From Oscillospiraceae bacterium (lineage in GTDB: Bacteria; Bacillota; Clostridia; Oscillospirales; Acutalibacteraceae): a stretch of 64,000 bases of DNA. This document shows positions 49,170 through 58,226 of this stretch, in pieces. The stretch spans positions 62,001-126,000 of the forward strand of contig DOQR01000002.1 in the NCBI GenBank assembly GCA_003514385.1, read 5' to 3'. Position 1 is the first letter of the stretch, and the number at the start of each line of letters is the position of its first letter. Position numbers and translations under genes: made by a program. Below the pieces are notes generated by a model that worked only from the letters and a program-made list of their open reading frames with translations, ran no database searches and was not told where the DNA came from.

Positions 49170-50585
49170 ATGGCGAATTATATATCCTCTATCCCGCAGG
49201 ATGCCCTTAACAGTTTATGCGGAGAAATAGACAAGTATAACAAGATAAATCCTGCGTATTTTGATCGTTTCCAGGTCAAGCGCGGCCTGAGAAATTCGGA
49301 CGGCACCGGTGTTATGGCGGGGCTGACAAAGATATGCAGCGTTCAGGGATATTATGTCGAGGACGGCGAGCGTGTCCCGATAGACGGCAGACTTATATAC
49401 CGCGGAATCGATGTTCGCGAGATAGTCGGCGGATGCGAGCAGGAGGGACGCTTCGGCTTTGAAGAGGTCGCGTGGCTGCTCCTTTTCGGTACTCTGCCCT
49501 CGAGAAGACGCCTTGAGATATTCAAAAGTGTTCTCGCCGAGAGCCGCGAGCTCCCCAACGAGTTCATCGAGGATATGATAATGAAAGCCCCCTCGCACAA
49601 TATCATGAACAAGCTTTCGCGAAGCGTCCTCGCGCTCTATTCATATGACGAAAATCCGGACGATATCTCGATAGAAAACGTCCTTCGCCAGTCGATACAG
49701 CTGCTCGCGCAGGTGCCCATGATAATGAGCTACGCCTATCAGGTCAAGCGCCGCAACTTCTATCACGAGAGCATGTATCTCCACCCGGTTGACAAGACCC
49801 TCAGTACCGCCGAGTCGGTTCTCTACTCGATAAGAGCGGATAAAAAATTCACTCCTGAAGAGGCGCATATGCTCGATATCTGCCTCATGCTCCACGCCGA
49901 GCACGGCGGCGGAAACAACTCGACTTTCGCCACCCGCGTGCTGACTTCGAGCGGCACCGACACATATTCGGCTATCGCCGCGGGCATCGGCTCGCTCAAA
50001 GGACCCAAGCACGGTGGCGCGAACATAAAGGTCGCCGAGATGGTCGAATATATCAAGCAGGGCGTTGAAGATATTACAGACGCGGATCAGGTCGCCGATT
50101 TCCTCAAGAAGATTCTCAAAAAAGAGGCGGGCGACGGCTCGGGACTCATCTACGGCATGGGTCACGCGGTCTACACCCTCTCCGATCCCCGCGCGGTTAT
50201 TTTGAAATCGCACGCGCGCAAGTTCTCCGAGAACACCGAGTTTGAGGATGAGTTCAAGCTCCTTGAGCTTATCGAGACCCTCACTCCGCAGATTCTTGCC
50301 GAGCTGCGCGGAGACAAAAAAATCATGTGCGCAAATGTCGATCTCTATTCCGGCCTTGTGTATAAGCTGCTCGGCATCCCCGAGGATCTGTTCACTCCGC
50401 TGTTCACCGTCGCCCGCGTTGCAGGCTGGTCGGCGCACAGAATGGAAGAGCTGATGACCGGCGGCAGAATAATCCGCCCGGCATATAAGAGCGTCTGCGC
50501 CCAGCGCAACTATGTAAAGCTTGACGAAAGACTCGATAATTATCCCGGCGAGCTCAGATATATACCCAGCGACGAGCACGCTTAA
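49170..50585 (+). CDS. Citrate synthase
   Basis: A 471-aa enzyme condensing oxaloacetate and acetyl-CoA. ATG 49170 follows AAAGGAG. RLIYRGIDVREIVGG is the typical start of the core. The catalytic residues lie in HAEHGGGNNSTFATRV (His), GPKHGGANIKV (His) and MCANVDLYSG (Asp). Length is longer than the 370-aa short type. In anaerobic Clostridia it usually feeds glutamate synthesis through the oxidative branch, with no complete cycle. Single gene, no aconitase or isocitrate dehydrogenase beside it. Confidence 0.95.
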   Translation: MANYISSIPQDALNSLCGEIDKYNKINPAYFDRFQVKRGLRNSDGTGVMAGLTKICSVQGYYVEDGERVPIDGRLIYRGIDVREIVGGCEQEGRFGFEEVAWLLLFGTLPSRRRLEIFKSVLAESRELPNEFIEDMIMKAPSHNIMNKLSRSVLALYSYDENPDDISIENVLRQSIQLLAQVPMIMSYAYQVKRRNFYHESMYLHPVDKTLSTAESVLYSIRADKKFTPEEAHMLDICLMLHAEHGGGNNSTFATRVLTSSGTDTYSAIAAGIGSLKGPKHGGANIKVAEMVEYIKQGVEDITDADQVADFLKKILKKEAGDGSGLIYGMGHAVYTLSDPRAVILKSHARKFSENTEFEDEFKLLELIETLTPQILAELRGDKKIMCANVDLYSGLVYKLLGIPEDLFTPLFTVARVAGWSAHRMEELMTGGRIIRPAYKSVCAQRNYVKLDERLDNYPGELRYIPSDEHA

Positions 50586-50616
50586 CAGATAAAAATAATT
50601 TTTAGGACTTGATACA

Positions 50617-51531
50617 ATGCCGAAAGATAAAAAAGTTTCAATGCTTAAAATTATGATGATAGCCCTTGCTGCAGTTCTTCTAGTGCTGATTCCGGTGCGC
50701 TGCTATCAGTATGCGTCAGGAGTGATTGAACCCAAGACGGGCTTTTACAGCGGCAGCGACTGGAGCATCTGGCTGTCGTATATCCTGCTTGCCGTGTCCG
50801 CCGTTGCGTTTCTTGCAATTGCGATAGCGAGCAGAAAGAAGATATCTTATTCGACCGAAAAATTCGGCTCAACAGGGCTCGCGATAGCTGCGTTCATGTT
50901 CGCTCTGACGCTGATGATCGATGCTGTTTCGCAGTATAAGACAGTGTTCGCAACTGCTACTGACACTGCGCTCATGTACGGCACTGAGTCGGTTCAGTAT
51001 CTCAAAACGGGTCTTATCTCAAGGGGTCTTGAGGGCTTCTGCGCCGTTGTTGCGGCGGTGTTCTTTGTCCTCTTCGGCTACGGTCACTTAAAGGGCAAGT
51101 CAAACGCCTCGGAGTCAAAGCTCATGGCGCTGTTCCCGGTGCTCTGGTGCATCTTCAGACTCATGCACCGCTTCATGCGCACGATAAATTTCCTCAACGT
51201 TTCCGATCTTCTCTATGAGCTGTTTATGTGCGTGTTCCTTATGGCATTTTTAATGGCATTCTCTCAGCTCAACTCAAAGGTTGGCGGCGATGGCTTTGAC
51301 TGGAAGCTCGTCGGCTACGGACTGCCCGCAATGATGTTCTCTCTGATTTGCTTCCTGCCGAGATTCATAATGACCCTTGTCGGCAGGGACTATCTGCTCT
51401 GCAATCAGTCGCCCATAGAGTGGTGCGACCTCGGCGCGGCGGTGTTCATCTGCGCGCTGCTCCTGACCAGAGTCGAATTCGGCGAGAAAAACACCGAGAC
51501 CGCCGAAACGGCTGAGAAAACAGAGAGCTGA
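50617..51531 (+). CDS. Polytopic membrane protein, unknown
   Basis: A 304-aa protein with about seven to eight hydrophobic helices (MIALAAVLLVLIPV, WLSYILLAVSAVAFLAIAI, AFMFALTLMI and so on) and a charged Glu/Thr C-terminus. No family motif is recognised. It ends on the first base of the AEC transporter start (TGATG), so the two are tightly coupled and may act together, for example as an accessory to the transporter. The weak AGGA site is 10 nt from the ATG. Confidence 0.75.
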   Translation: MPKDKKVSMLKIMMIALAAVLLVLIPVRCYQYASGVIEPKTGFYSGSDWSIWLSYILLAVSAVAFLAIAIASRKKISYSTEKFGSTGLAIAAFMFALTLMIDAVSQYKTVFATATDTALMYGTESVQYLKTGLISRGLEGFCAVVAAVFFVLFGYGHLKGKSNASESKLMALFPVLWCIFRLMHRFMRTINFLNVSDLLYELFMCVFLMAFLMAFSQLNSKVGGDGFDWKLVGYGLPAMMFSLICFLPRFIMTLVGRDYLLCNQSPIEWCDLGAAVFICALLLTRVEFGEKNTETAETAEKTES

Positions 51532-52472
51532 TGTTTTTAGATAATTTTCTCATCGCCGCCGAGCAGGTGGCAATACTGTATATCCTCGTCGCTGTCGGCT
51601 TTATCGCCGACAGGACAAAGCTCTTCACGGAGAAAGCCGCGCGCCTGTGCACGGATCTGATGTTTTATATCATCACTCCCGCAAAGATAGTGCAGTCGTT
51701 CATCTCCATGGAGTTCAGCCGCGAATCGGCGACGCGCCTTGCGATAGCCGCTGCCTGCGGCGCAGCGATACATATTATCGGCGTTGCGGTCAGCTCTGTC
51801 GTGTTCAACAAATCGCCGATAGGCAAAGCCGCAATATTCAAATATTCGAGCGTCTACGGTAACTGCGGGTATATGGCTCTGCCGCTCGCTTACGCCGTGC
51901 TCGGCGACGAGGGCGTGTTCTACGGCTCGGTCGTCATAATGATGTTCCACTTATTCTCATTCACCCACGGCATCTGGCTGATGTCGCGCTCCGAGACGGG
52001 CGAGAAGACGAAGTTCAACTTCAAGAACATCCTGATAAATCCGGGCACGATATCGCTCATAATCGGCTTGCCGCTGTATCTGCTGAAGATAAGGCTGCCC
52101 AATGTCATAGAAGCGCCGATAGACTATCTCGCCGCGCTCAATACGCCCGTGGCGATGCTGATTTTCGGAACGTATCTCTCGAACGCGAAGATAAAATCCG
52201 CGCTCAAAGAATGGCGGATACTCTGCGTCGCACTGATAAAGCTCGCGGTTATACCGCTCATATGCCTCGGCGTTTTCAGACTCTGCGGCATCACGGGAGC
52301 GCTGCTGACCGCAATGATAATTGCGGCGAGCGCACCACCCGCAAATATAACGGTCGTATTTGCGGCGAAGTACAACAAAGACACGGGACTTGCGTCCCAA
52401 ACGGTCGCAATAGTCAGCTTCATTTCGATAGTGACTATGCCGCTGCTTATCGGTCTTGCAAGTACGATGTAA
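51531..52472 (+). CDS. AEC-family (auxin efflux carrier-like) transporter
   Basis: A 313-aa membrane protein with about ten helices in two inverted halves, the layout of the AEC family of malate/organic-acid permeases. Conserved features are YGNCGYMALPLAYAVLGDEG (crossover region of the first half) and AASAPPANITVVFAAKYNKD (second half). It is coupled to the unknown membrane protein upstream and closed by a bidirectional terminator. Cargo is not predictable; bacterial members move malate and malonate. Confidence 0.88.
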   Translation: MFLDNFLIAAEQVAILYILVAVGFIADRTKLFTEKAARLCTDLMFYIITPAKIVQSFISMEFSRESATRLAIAAACGAAIHIIGVAVSSVVFNKSPIGKAAIFKYSSVYGNCGYMALPLAYAVLGDEGVFYGSVVIMMFHLFSFTHGIWLMSRSETGEKTKFNFKNILINPGTISLIIGLPLYLLKIRLPNVIEAPIDYLAALNTPVAMLIFGTYLSNAKIKSALKEWRILCVALIKLAVIPLICLGVFRLCGITGALLTAMIIAASAPPANITVVFAAKYNKDTGLASQTVAIVSFISIVTMPLLIGLASTM

Positions 52473-52475
52473 CAA

Positions 52476-52517
52476 ATAAAAAAGAGAGTCGGAAAAATCC
52501 GGCTCTCTTTTTTATTT
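52476..52517. terminator. Bidirectional terminator
   Basis: AAAAAAGAGAG-CGGA pairs with TCCG-CTCTCTTTTTT, so T runs follow on both strands. It separates the AEC gene from the convergent CorC gene. Confidence 0.9.
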
Positions 52518-52519
52518 GT

Positions 52520-53797
52520 TTAGTCCTCTTTGTCCTCTTCGCTCTCTTCTTTCGGCTCTTCGACCTTCACTGAGATCTCTATAACTCTGCGCTGTTCAAC
52601 GTCGGTAACGGTGACGGAAAGATTTTTGTATTCAAACGTGTCGCCGACTTCAGCCATTTTGCCGAGCTGTTCGAGTACCCAGCCGCCTACCGATACGGAT
52701 TCGGACTCCTCGTCCTCCTCCATGTCGAAATATTCAAACATCTTGTCGAGCTGCGCGCCGCCGAGCACTTTTACCGTGCCGTCGGGCTGGGGAGAGAAGT
52801 CCTCAATAACTTCGTCGTTCTCGTCCCATATCTCGCCGACAAGCTCTTCGAGAATGTCCTCCATGGTCACTATGCCGAGCGTGCCGCCGAACTCGTCCGC
52901 GACAACCGCCATGTGAGTCTTTTTCTGCTGCATGAGCTTGAGCAGTTCGCTTATCTGCATCTGCTTTGCTATGTAGACGGTTTTCTTAATTATCGAGGAT
53001 ATCGGCTGTTTCTTTGTGAGCACATATTTGTTGAAGTCCCTGATGTGAATAAAGCCGATTATATCGTCAGTATCGTCCGAATAGACAGGCAGGCGCGAGA
53101 AGCCGGAGTCGTTGAACACCGAGGCTATCTTTTCGACGCTGTCGTCTTTTGAAACGGCAATGACATCGACGCGCGGGGTCAGGATATCGCCGACGGGGCA
53201 CTCGTAAAAGGAGATGGCCGAGCGGATAAGGTCGCTCTCGTCCTCGTCGAGTCCGCCGCCGGACTCCGCCTCGTCAACGATGTTCAAAAGCTCGTCGCCG
53301 GTTATCGTGTCGTCCTTCTTGAATTTAAAAATCTTGCTCAGAAGCTTCTTCCAAAGCATGAAGAACGCCACGGCGGGGGTCAATATAACTGTGAGTGCCC
53401 TCAAAAACGGCGTTGCGAACATCGCGTATTTTTCGGGCATCTCTTTTGCGAGCGTCTTCGGCGTGACCTCGCCGAAGATGAGCAGGAGCACGGTCATTAT
53501 TATCGTCGAGACCGTCGGACCCTTGCTCTCGTTTATGAGCTTGATGAAAAGCACCGTCGCTACGGACGACGCCGTGATGTTGACAATATTGTTTCCGACA
53601 AGGACGGTAGAGAGCAGCTTGTCGTAGTTCTCGCCCATCTTGTATGCCTTGGCGGCTTTTTTGTTGCCGTCGTCCGCCATGGTCTTGAGTCTTATTCTGT
53701 TGAGGGAAGTGAACGCGGTTTCGGATGCCGAGAAAAATGCCGAAAACAGTATGAGAAGTACAAGGCAAATTATCTGCACCCAACTTCGGGTATCCAA
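52520..53797 (-). CDS. CNNM/HlyC-CorC family transporter-like protein
   Basis: A 425-aa protein with three modules: a DUF21/CNNM membrane domain (residues 1-140; FSASETAFTSLNRIRLKTM, GEVTPKTLAKE), a pair of CBS domains (about 205-320; FSRLPVYSDDTDDIIGFIHIRDF, HMAVVADEFGGTLGIVTMEDILEELVGEI), and a CorC_HlyC domain (about 335-410). Such proteins mediate or regulate Mg2+/Na+ exchange. The start is TTG 53797, preceded by GGAGGAA; no ATG fits the N-terminal helix. Single gene. Confidence 0.93.
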   Translation of the reverse strand: MDTRSWVQIICLVLLILFSAFFSASETAFTSLNRIRLKTMADDGNKKAAKAYKMGENYDKLLSTVLVGNNIVNITASSVATVLFIKLINESKGPTVSTIIMTVLLLIFGEVTPKTLAKEMPEKYAMFATPFLRALTVILTPAVAFFMLWKKLLSKIFKFKKDDTITGDELLNIVDEAESGGGLDEDESDLIRSAISFYECPVGDILTPRVDVIAVSKDDSVEKIASVFNDSGFSRLPVYSDDTDDIIGFIHIRDFNKYVLTKKQPISSIIKKTVYIAKQMQISELLKLMQQKKTHMAVVADEFGGTLGIVTMEDILEELVGEIWDENDEVIEDFSPQPDGTVKVLGGAQLDKMFEYFDMEEDEESESVSVGGWVLEQLGKMAEVGDTFEYKNLSVTVTDVEQRRVIEISVKVEEPKEESEEDKED

Positions 53798-53842
53798 AAA
53801 AATTCCTCCAGTGCGGTTTTACGCATATGTATATTAAATATA

Positions 53843-53871
53843 ACTATATCATAATCTATTTGTTATTGCAA
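53843..53871 (-). promoter_or_regulatory. Promoter of the CNNM/CorC gene
   Basis: Minus strand TTGCAA (53866-53871) and TATAGT (53843-53848), 17 bp apart. Confidence 0.6.
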
Positions 53872-53872
53872 G

Positions 53873-53904
53873 AAAAAGCCGCATCCGGGTGAATGCGGCT
53901 TTTA
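53873..53904 (-). terminator. Terminator of the third TIM-barrel gene
   Basis: Minus strand AAAGCCGCAT pairs with ATGCGGCTTT, then T run, just past the stop of the gene at 53915. Confidence 0.8.
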
Positions 53905-53914
53905 AATATAATTA

Positions 53915-54778
53915 TTACAGAGCTATCATGTCGCGCAGCTCGGACGCGAGGTCTGCGGCGAGGCGTGTGCCGTTTATCAGGGCGCGCTTCGGCAGCTTTG
54001 CGATGAATCCGTCGTCCTCGAGGGTGACATCGCCCGTGTAGTTTATGTCGTGGAGCGCCTGCGCTATCGCTTTCCAGTCGAGCTTGCAGGTGAAGGGCGG
54101 CATGTGCAGATCCTCCATATAGTTGTTGTCGTGGACGTGCAGAGCCGTGAGTCTCCTGTGGCCGAGCACTCTTATCGCGTGCGCCGCGTCGTCGCCGACA
54201 AGTCCGCTGTGGCCGAGGTCGAGGCAGACGGTGAAATATCTCGGGTCGAGCGCGTCATAGTATTCGGCGAGCTGCTCGCCGTAGCTGCACACATTTGCGA
54301 GCATGACATGGCGGCGGTCGTCGTGGCCGAACATATTCTCGAGCGCTATTTTTATCCCGAACTCCTCGCAAAGGGGCTTGAGTGAATTATAGAAATCGAT
54401 GTTGAACTGCTTTTGATCCACCCCGTCCGGGCAGGCGGTCGGGTGGACTATTATCTGGCTTGCGCCTATCTTGCCCGCGACGCGGATAGAGAGCTTCAGC
54501 TTTTCATAGACGAATTTGTTGTACTCCTCGTCGCCGAAACGGTAGCTCGGAAACGGCGCATGAGCCTGATTGAACGGGAGCGAATATTTCTCACTCGACT
54601 CCAAAAGCTTATTGATAAGCTCATCTTCACCCATGTTGCCGAGCACGCTCTCACGGGAGCTGTTCATATAGAACATCGAAAAATCGAGCGCGTCGAAGCC
54701 CGCCTCTTTGAATATTTTCATGCCCTCGTCAATGCCGAAAGCCGGAAAAATAATGTCTGTCTGTGTTGATATTCTCAT
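53915..54778 (-). CDS. Sugar phosphate isomerase/epimerase family protein (TIM barrel), copy C
   Basis: A 287-aa xylose-isomerase-like TIM-barrel protein. ATG 54778 follows AAGGCGGTG; an upstream ATG at 54802 has no site. Blocks: GFDALDFSMF, QAHAPFPSYRFG, QIIVHPTACPDG, KIALENMFGHDDRRH, TVCLDLGHSGLVGDDA and LHVHDNNYMEDLHMPPF, giving the usual Glu, Asp, His and Glu metal ligands. Distinct from copies A and B; single gene with its own promoter. Substrate unknown. Confidence 0.86.
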   Translation of the reverse strand: MRISTQTDIIFPAFGIDEGMKIFKEAGFDALDFSMFYMNSSRESVLGNMGEDELINKLLESSEKYSLPFNQAHAPFPSYRFGDEEYNKFVYEKLKLSIRVAGKIGASQIIVHPTACPDGVDQKQFNIDFYNSLKPLCEEFGIKIALENMFGHDDRRHVMLANVCSYGEQLAEYYDALDPRYFTVCLDLGHSGLVGDDAAHAIRVLGHRRLTALHVHDNNYMEDLHMPPFTCKLDWKAIAQALHDINYTGDVTLEDDGFIAKLPKRALINGTRLAADLASELRDMIAL

Positions 54779-54811
54779 ACTGCGCACCGCCTTATAAGTC
54801 ATTTTGATGTT

Positions 54812-54840
54812 ATTATATCAGAGAGTTTTTGGATATACAA
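54812..54840 (-). promoter_or_regulatory. Promoter of TIM-barrel copy C
   Basis: Minus strand TTGTAT (54835-54840) and TATAAT (54812-54817), 17 bp apart, with an extended TGA. Confidence 0.65.
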
Positions 54841-54891
54841 TATCAATGTCCCAAATATGGTATAGCAAATTTCCGCGGATGTGATATAATC

Positions 54892-54900
54892 TTTGTGTGA
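54892..54900 (+). promoter_or_regulatory. addB promoter (-10 region)
   Basis: Extended TGATATAAT at 54892-54900 with no good -35. addB starts 24 nt downstream after ACGGAGG. Confidence 0.5.
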
Positions 54901-54923
54901 AATCTTTCTGACGGAGGTTTGAA

Positions 54924-57900
54924 ATGCTGCGACTGATACTTTCGCCCTCGGTGGGCGGCACCGCAGGGTATCTCTATGATACGGCGGCTTCGATCGCTTC
55001 TTCGGGCAGCGAGGCTGTGCTGATAGTGCCCGAACAGTATTCCTTTACCGCCGAGCGCATAGTGCTCGAACGCCTCGGAACGGCGGACGCCCAGCGTGTC
55101 GAAGTGCTGAGCTTCACGCGCCTTGCGAATACCGTGTTTAACGCCGTCGGCTGGGACAAGGGCAAACGCCTCAATGAAGCGGGAAAAATACTTCTGATGA
55201 GCCGCGCCCTCGAACAGTGCGCCGATAAACTGAATGTCTATTCCCGCAGCGCGGACAGCCCCGCGGTCGTGCGCGAGCTGCTAAGCCTCAACGAGGAGTT
55301 CTGCCAGTGCGCGATATCTCCGGAGGATATGACCGCCGCCATGAACAACATGGAAGACGGGCTGCTGAAAAGCAAGCTCGCCGATATTTCGCTCGTTTTC
55401 TCGGTCTATGATTCTTTCGTCTCCGACGGCTGGCTTGACGACAGCCGCATGCTGACCCGCCTCAAAGATAAAATTCTCGAAAGCGGGTATTTTAAAAATA
55501 AAACGGTGTTCTTCGACTCCTTCCGCGGCTTCACCGCGCAGGAGTTCGGAGTTATAGGCAAGATACTCACCCAGGCAGACGATGTTTATGTCGCGCTGAC
55601 CGCGCCCGATCTTATCGAGCGGGACAGCGACGATATATTCTATCATACAAAAAATACTGCAAAGAAGCTCATTAAACTCGCGAACAGCGTCGGCGTGCCG
55701 TGCGCAAAGCCTGTTGTTATCAATGACCCGAACGGCGATCCCGCGCTCGATGCGTTTGCGAGTGACTTTCTGAGCCCCGAGGCGGATGTGTTTTCCGGCG
55801 CGTGCGACAGCATATCTATAGTCGCGTCGCCAGATATTCGCAGTGAGTGCGCCTATGCCGCGGCGCATATAAAGCGAATGCTCAGAACCGGCAAGTACCG
55901 AAGCCGCGATATAGCGGTTATCGTGCGCGACGAAACTTCGTATATCCGCCCGATGCTGACCGCGCTTGCAAAATGCGGCGTGCCCGTATTTGAGGACAGA
56001 CGCCAGCCTGTTATAAATCAGCCGCTGATGACGCTCGTTCGCGCCGCGCTGAAAATAGCAGATACGGGCTTCGATACCGACAGCGTCCTGCGAGCTTTGA
56101 AAACCAGTCTCTGCCCGCTTGCGGCGGACGAGATATCGGACATTGAAAACTACACTTATCTCTGGCAGATAAACGGCTCGGGCTGGCTGAAAAAATGGGA
56201 GTCGAGCCCCGACGGGTTCGGTGAGATGACCGAAAACGCTGCGGCGGAGCTTGAGAGGCTGAATGCCCTGCGCGAAAAGGCGGTCGAACCGTTTGCAAAG
56301 TTCAGAGGCAAGCTCAAAGATAACGACGGCGAGGGCTGCGCAAAGGCTGTGTTCGAACTGCTGTGCGAGCTCGACACGGCGCAGAGACTAAAAGACCTCG
56401 CGATTTATCTCGAAGATTCGGGCGAAAATGTGCTCGCTCTTGAGACGGAGCGGCTTTGGGACACCCTCTGCTCTCTGCTCGATGTCGCGGCGCAGACGCT
56501 CGGCAAGACCCTGGTAAAAGCCTCGCGCTTTTCCGGACTTTTTGATCTCATGCTCTCCACTGTTACCCTCGGCGAGATACCCCATTCCCTCGAAGAGGTG
56601 ACGATAGGCTCGGCGCAGAGAATAAGACCCATCGCGCCCAAGGCAGTGTTCGTCCTCGGCGCAAACGCGGGAAAACTGCCGCTGAATCCCGTTCAGGGCG
56701 GTATGCTCAACGCCGGCGAGCGCGAACGCCTCGCGCAGGCGGGCATAGAGACTGCGATATACGGCGAGGACAGAGTCGCCGAGGAGCGCTTTATCGCCTA
56801 TACTGCGTGCTGCTGCGCAAAAGAGAAGCTGATAGTCAGTTATTCTTCAAAGAGCGCGCAGGGGGAAGAACTCAGCGAGTCGGAGATAATCACTTTCATC
56901 CGCGAGCACTTCCCGCAGGTGCATCAGACCGATACGCTCACGGCGGACAAAATCGACCTTGTCGAGGGCAAGAAGCCCGCGTTTGAGCTGACGGCAGCGC
57001 TGATGCGAAACGGCGGCGAGCTCTATGAATCGCTAAGAAAGTATTTTGAAAAAGATGCCGATTATTCCGGCAGACTCGCGTCGCTCGACAGCGCGGCGGA
57101 GGGGAGAACTTTCAAGATAGACAGCTGCGAGACGGCGACGCGCCTTTTTGGCATGAACATGAATATCTCACCCTCGCGGGCTGAGACATATTACCGCTGC
57201 CCGTTTTCTTATTATTGCCGCTACGGCTTGAAGCTTCAGGAGAACAAGAGCGCAACTTTTGACCCGCTTCAAAAAGGTACGGTTATACATTTCGTGCTCG
57301 AACAGCTGCTCAGCGAATTCAGCGCACAGAAGCTCTCCGAGCTCGATCCCGATGAACGCTATGAAAAAATACGCGGATATCTGGACTCTTATCTTGAACG
57401 CTTCCTTGACCGCTCGCAGAGGTCTAAACGGTTTCTCTATCTCTATGAACGCCTCGCGCGCAGCATAGATGCGGTTGCGGCGCGGCTCGCGGACGAGTTC
57501 AAAAACTGCGAATTCCGCCCGGTCGATCTCGAACTTGATATATCGCATAATGGCACGATAAAGCCGTATGATTTGAAAATACCCTCCGGCGGGCATATCA
57601 ATATTTCCGGTAAGGTGGACAGAGTCGATCTCGCCGAGATAGACGGAGAGCCGTATATCAGAGTCATAGATTATAAGTCGTCGGGCAAGACTTTTGCCTT
57701 TTCCGATGTGTTAAACGGACTCAATATGCAGATGCTCATCTATCTTTTCACGCTCGTGAGCAACGGAAAGGCACGCTACGGCGACGCGGTTCCCGCGGGA
57801 GTGCTCTATATGCCTGCAAAGGCATCTGCCTTTACAGCTGAGAGGGACAAAGATCTCAGCAAACAGGGCAATTCAAACGACAGAAAGATGCAGGGCTTCG

Positions 57901-58226
57901 TGCTCGAAAATGCGGGCGTTATAGTTGCCATGGAGCATGACGGCGGAGGGGCGTATATCCCGGCAAAGATTGATAAGGACGGCAATATAAAGGGTACTAC
58001 TCTCGATCTCGAAAAGCTCTCCGAACTTTGGGACAAGGTTGACGAAAACCTTGTAAACATGGGCGAAGAGCTGCATCGCGGCTCAATTCCCGCGTTCCCG
58101 GCGCAGGGCAAAAACTACAAGGAAATCTGCTCGAAATGCGAATATTGGAACATCTGCACGCATGAGAATAATATGCCTGTAAGAGAATTAAATGACAATC
58201 TGAAACTCGGAGAGGGGGCGGAATAA
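54924..58226 (+). CDS. addB: ATP-dependent helicase/deoxyribonuclease subunit B
   Basis: An 1100-aa subunit of AddAB, the RecBCD-like complex that processes double-strand breaks. The N-terminal helicase-like part is PSVGGTAGYLYDTA, with degenerate Walker motifs (Chi-recognition side). The C-terminal RecB-family nuclease domain has VIDYKSSGKTF. It carries the iron-sulfur cluster cysteines: one in YYRCPFSYYCRYGLKL and three in EICSKCEYWNICTHENN, as in AddB. ATG follows ACGGAGG. It overlaps addA by one base (TAATG). Confidence 0.95.
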   Translation: MLRLILSPSVGGTAGYLYDTAASIASSGSEAVLIVPEQYSFTAERIVLERLGTADAQRVEVLSFTRLANTVFNAVGWDKGKRLNEAGKILLMSRALEQCADKLNVYSRSADSPAVVRELLSLNEEFCQCAISPEDMTAAMNNMEDGLLKSKLADISLVFSVYDSFVSDGWLDDSRMLTRLKDKILESGYFKNKTVFFDSFRGFTAQEFGVIGKILTQADDVYVALTAPDLIERDSDDIFYHTKNTAKKLIKLANSVGVPCAKPVVINDPNGDPALDAFASDFLSPEADVFSGACDSISIVASPDIRSECAYAAAHIKRMLRTGKYRSRDIAVIVRDETSYIRPMLTALAKCGVPVFEDRRQPVINQPLMTLVRAALKIADTGFDTDSVLRALKTSLCPLAADEISDIENYTYLWQINGSGWLKKWESSPDGFGEMTENAAAELERLNALREKAVEPFAKFRGKLKDNDGEGCAKAVFELLCELDTAQRLKDLAIYLEDSGENVLALETERLWDTLCSLLDVAAQTLGKTLVKASRFSGLFDLMLSTVTLGEIPHSLEEVTIGSAQRIRPIAPKAVFVLGANAGKLPLNPVQGGMLNAGERERLAQAGIETAIYGEDRVAEERFIAYTACCCAKEKLIVSYSSKSAQGEELSESEIITFIREHFPQVHQTDTLTADKIDLVEGKKPAFELTAALMRNGGELYESLRKYFEKDADYSGRLASLDSAAEGRTFKIDSCETATRLFGMNMNISPSRAETYYRCPFSYYCRYGLKLQENKSATFDPLQKGTVIHFVLEQLLSEFSAQKLSELDPDERYEKIRGYLDSYLERFLDRSQRSKRFLYLYERLARSIDAVAARLADEFKNCEFRPVDLELDISHNGTIKPYDLKIPSGGHINISGKVDRVDLAEIDGEPYIRVIDYKSSGKTFAFSDVLNGLNMQMLIYLFTLVSNGKARYGDAVPAGVLYMPAKASAFTAERDKDLSKQGNSNDRKMQGFVLENAGVIVAMEHDGGGAYIPAKIDKDGNIKGTTLDLEKLSELWDKVDENLVNMGEELHRGSIPAFPAQGKNYKEICSKCEYWNICTHENNMPVRELNDNLKLGEGAE

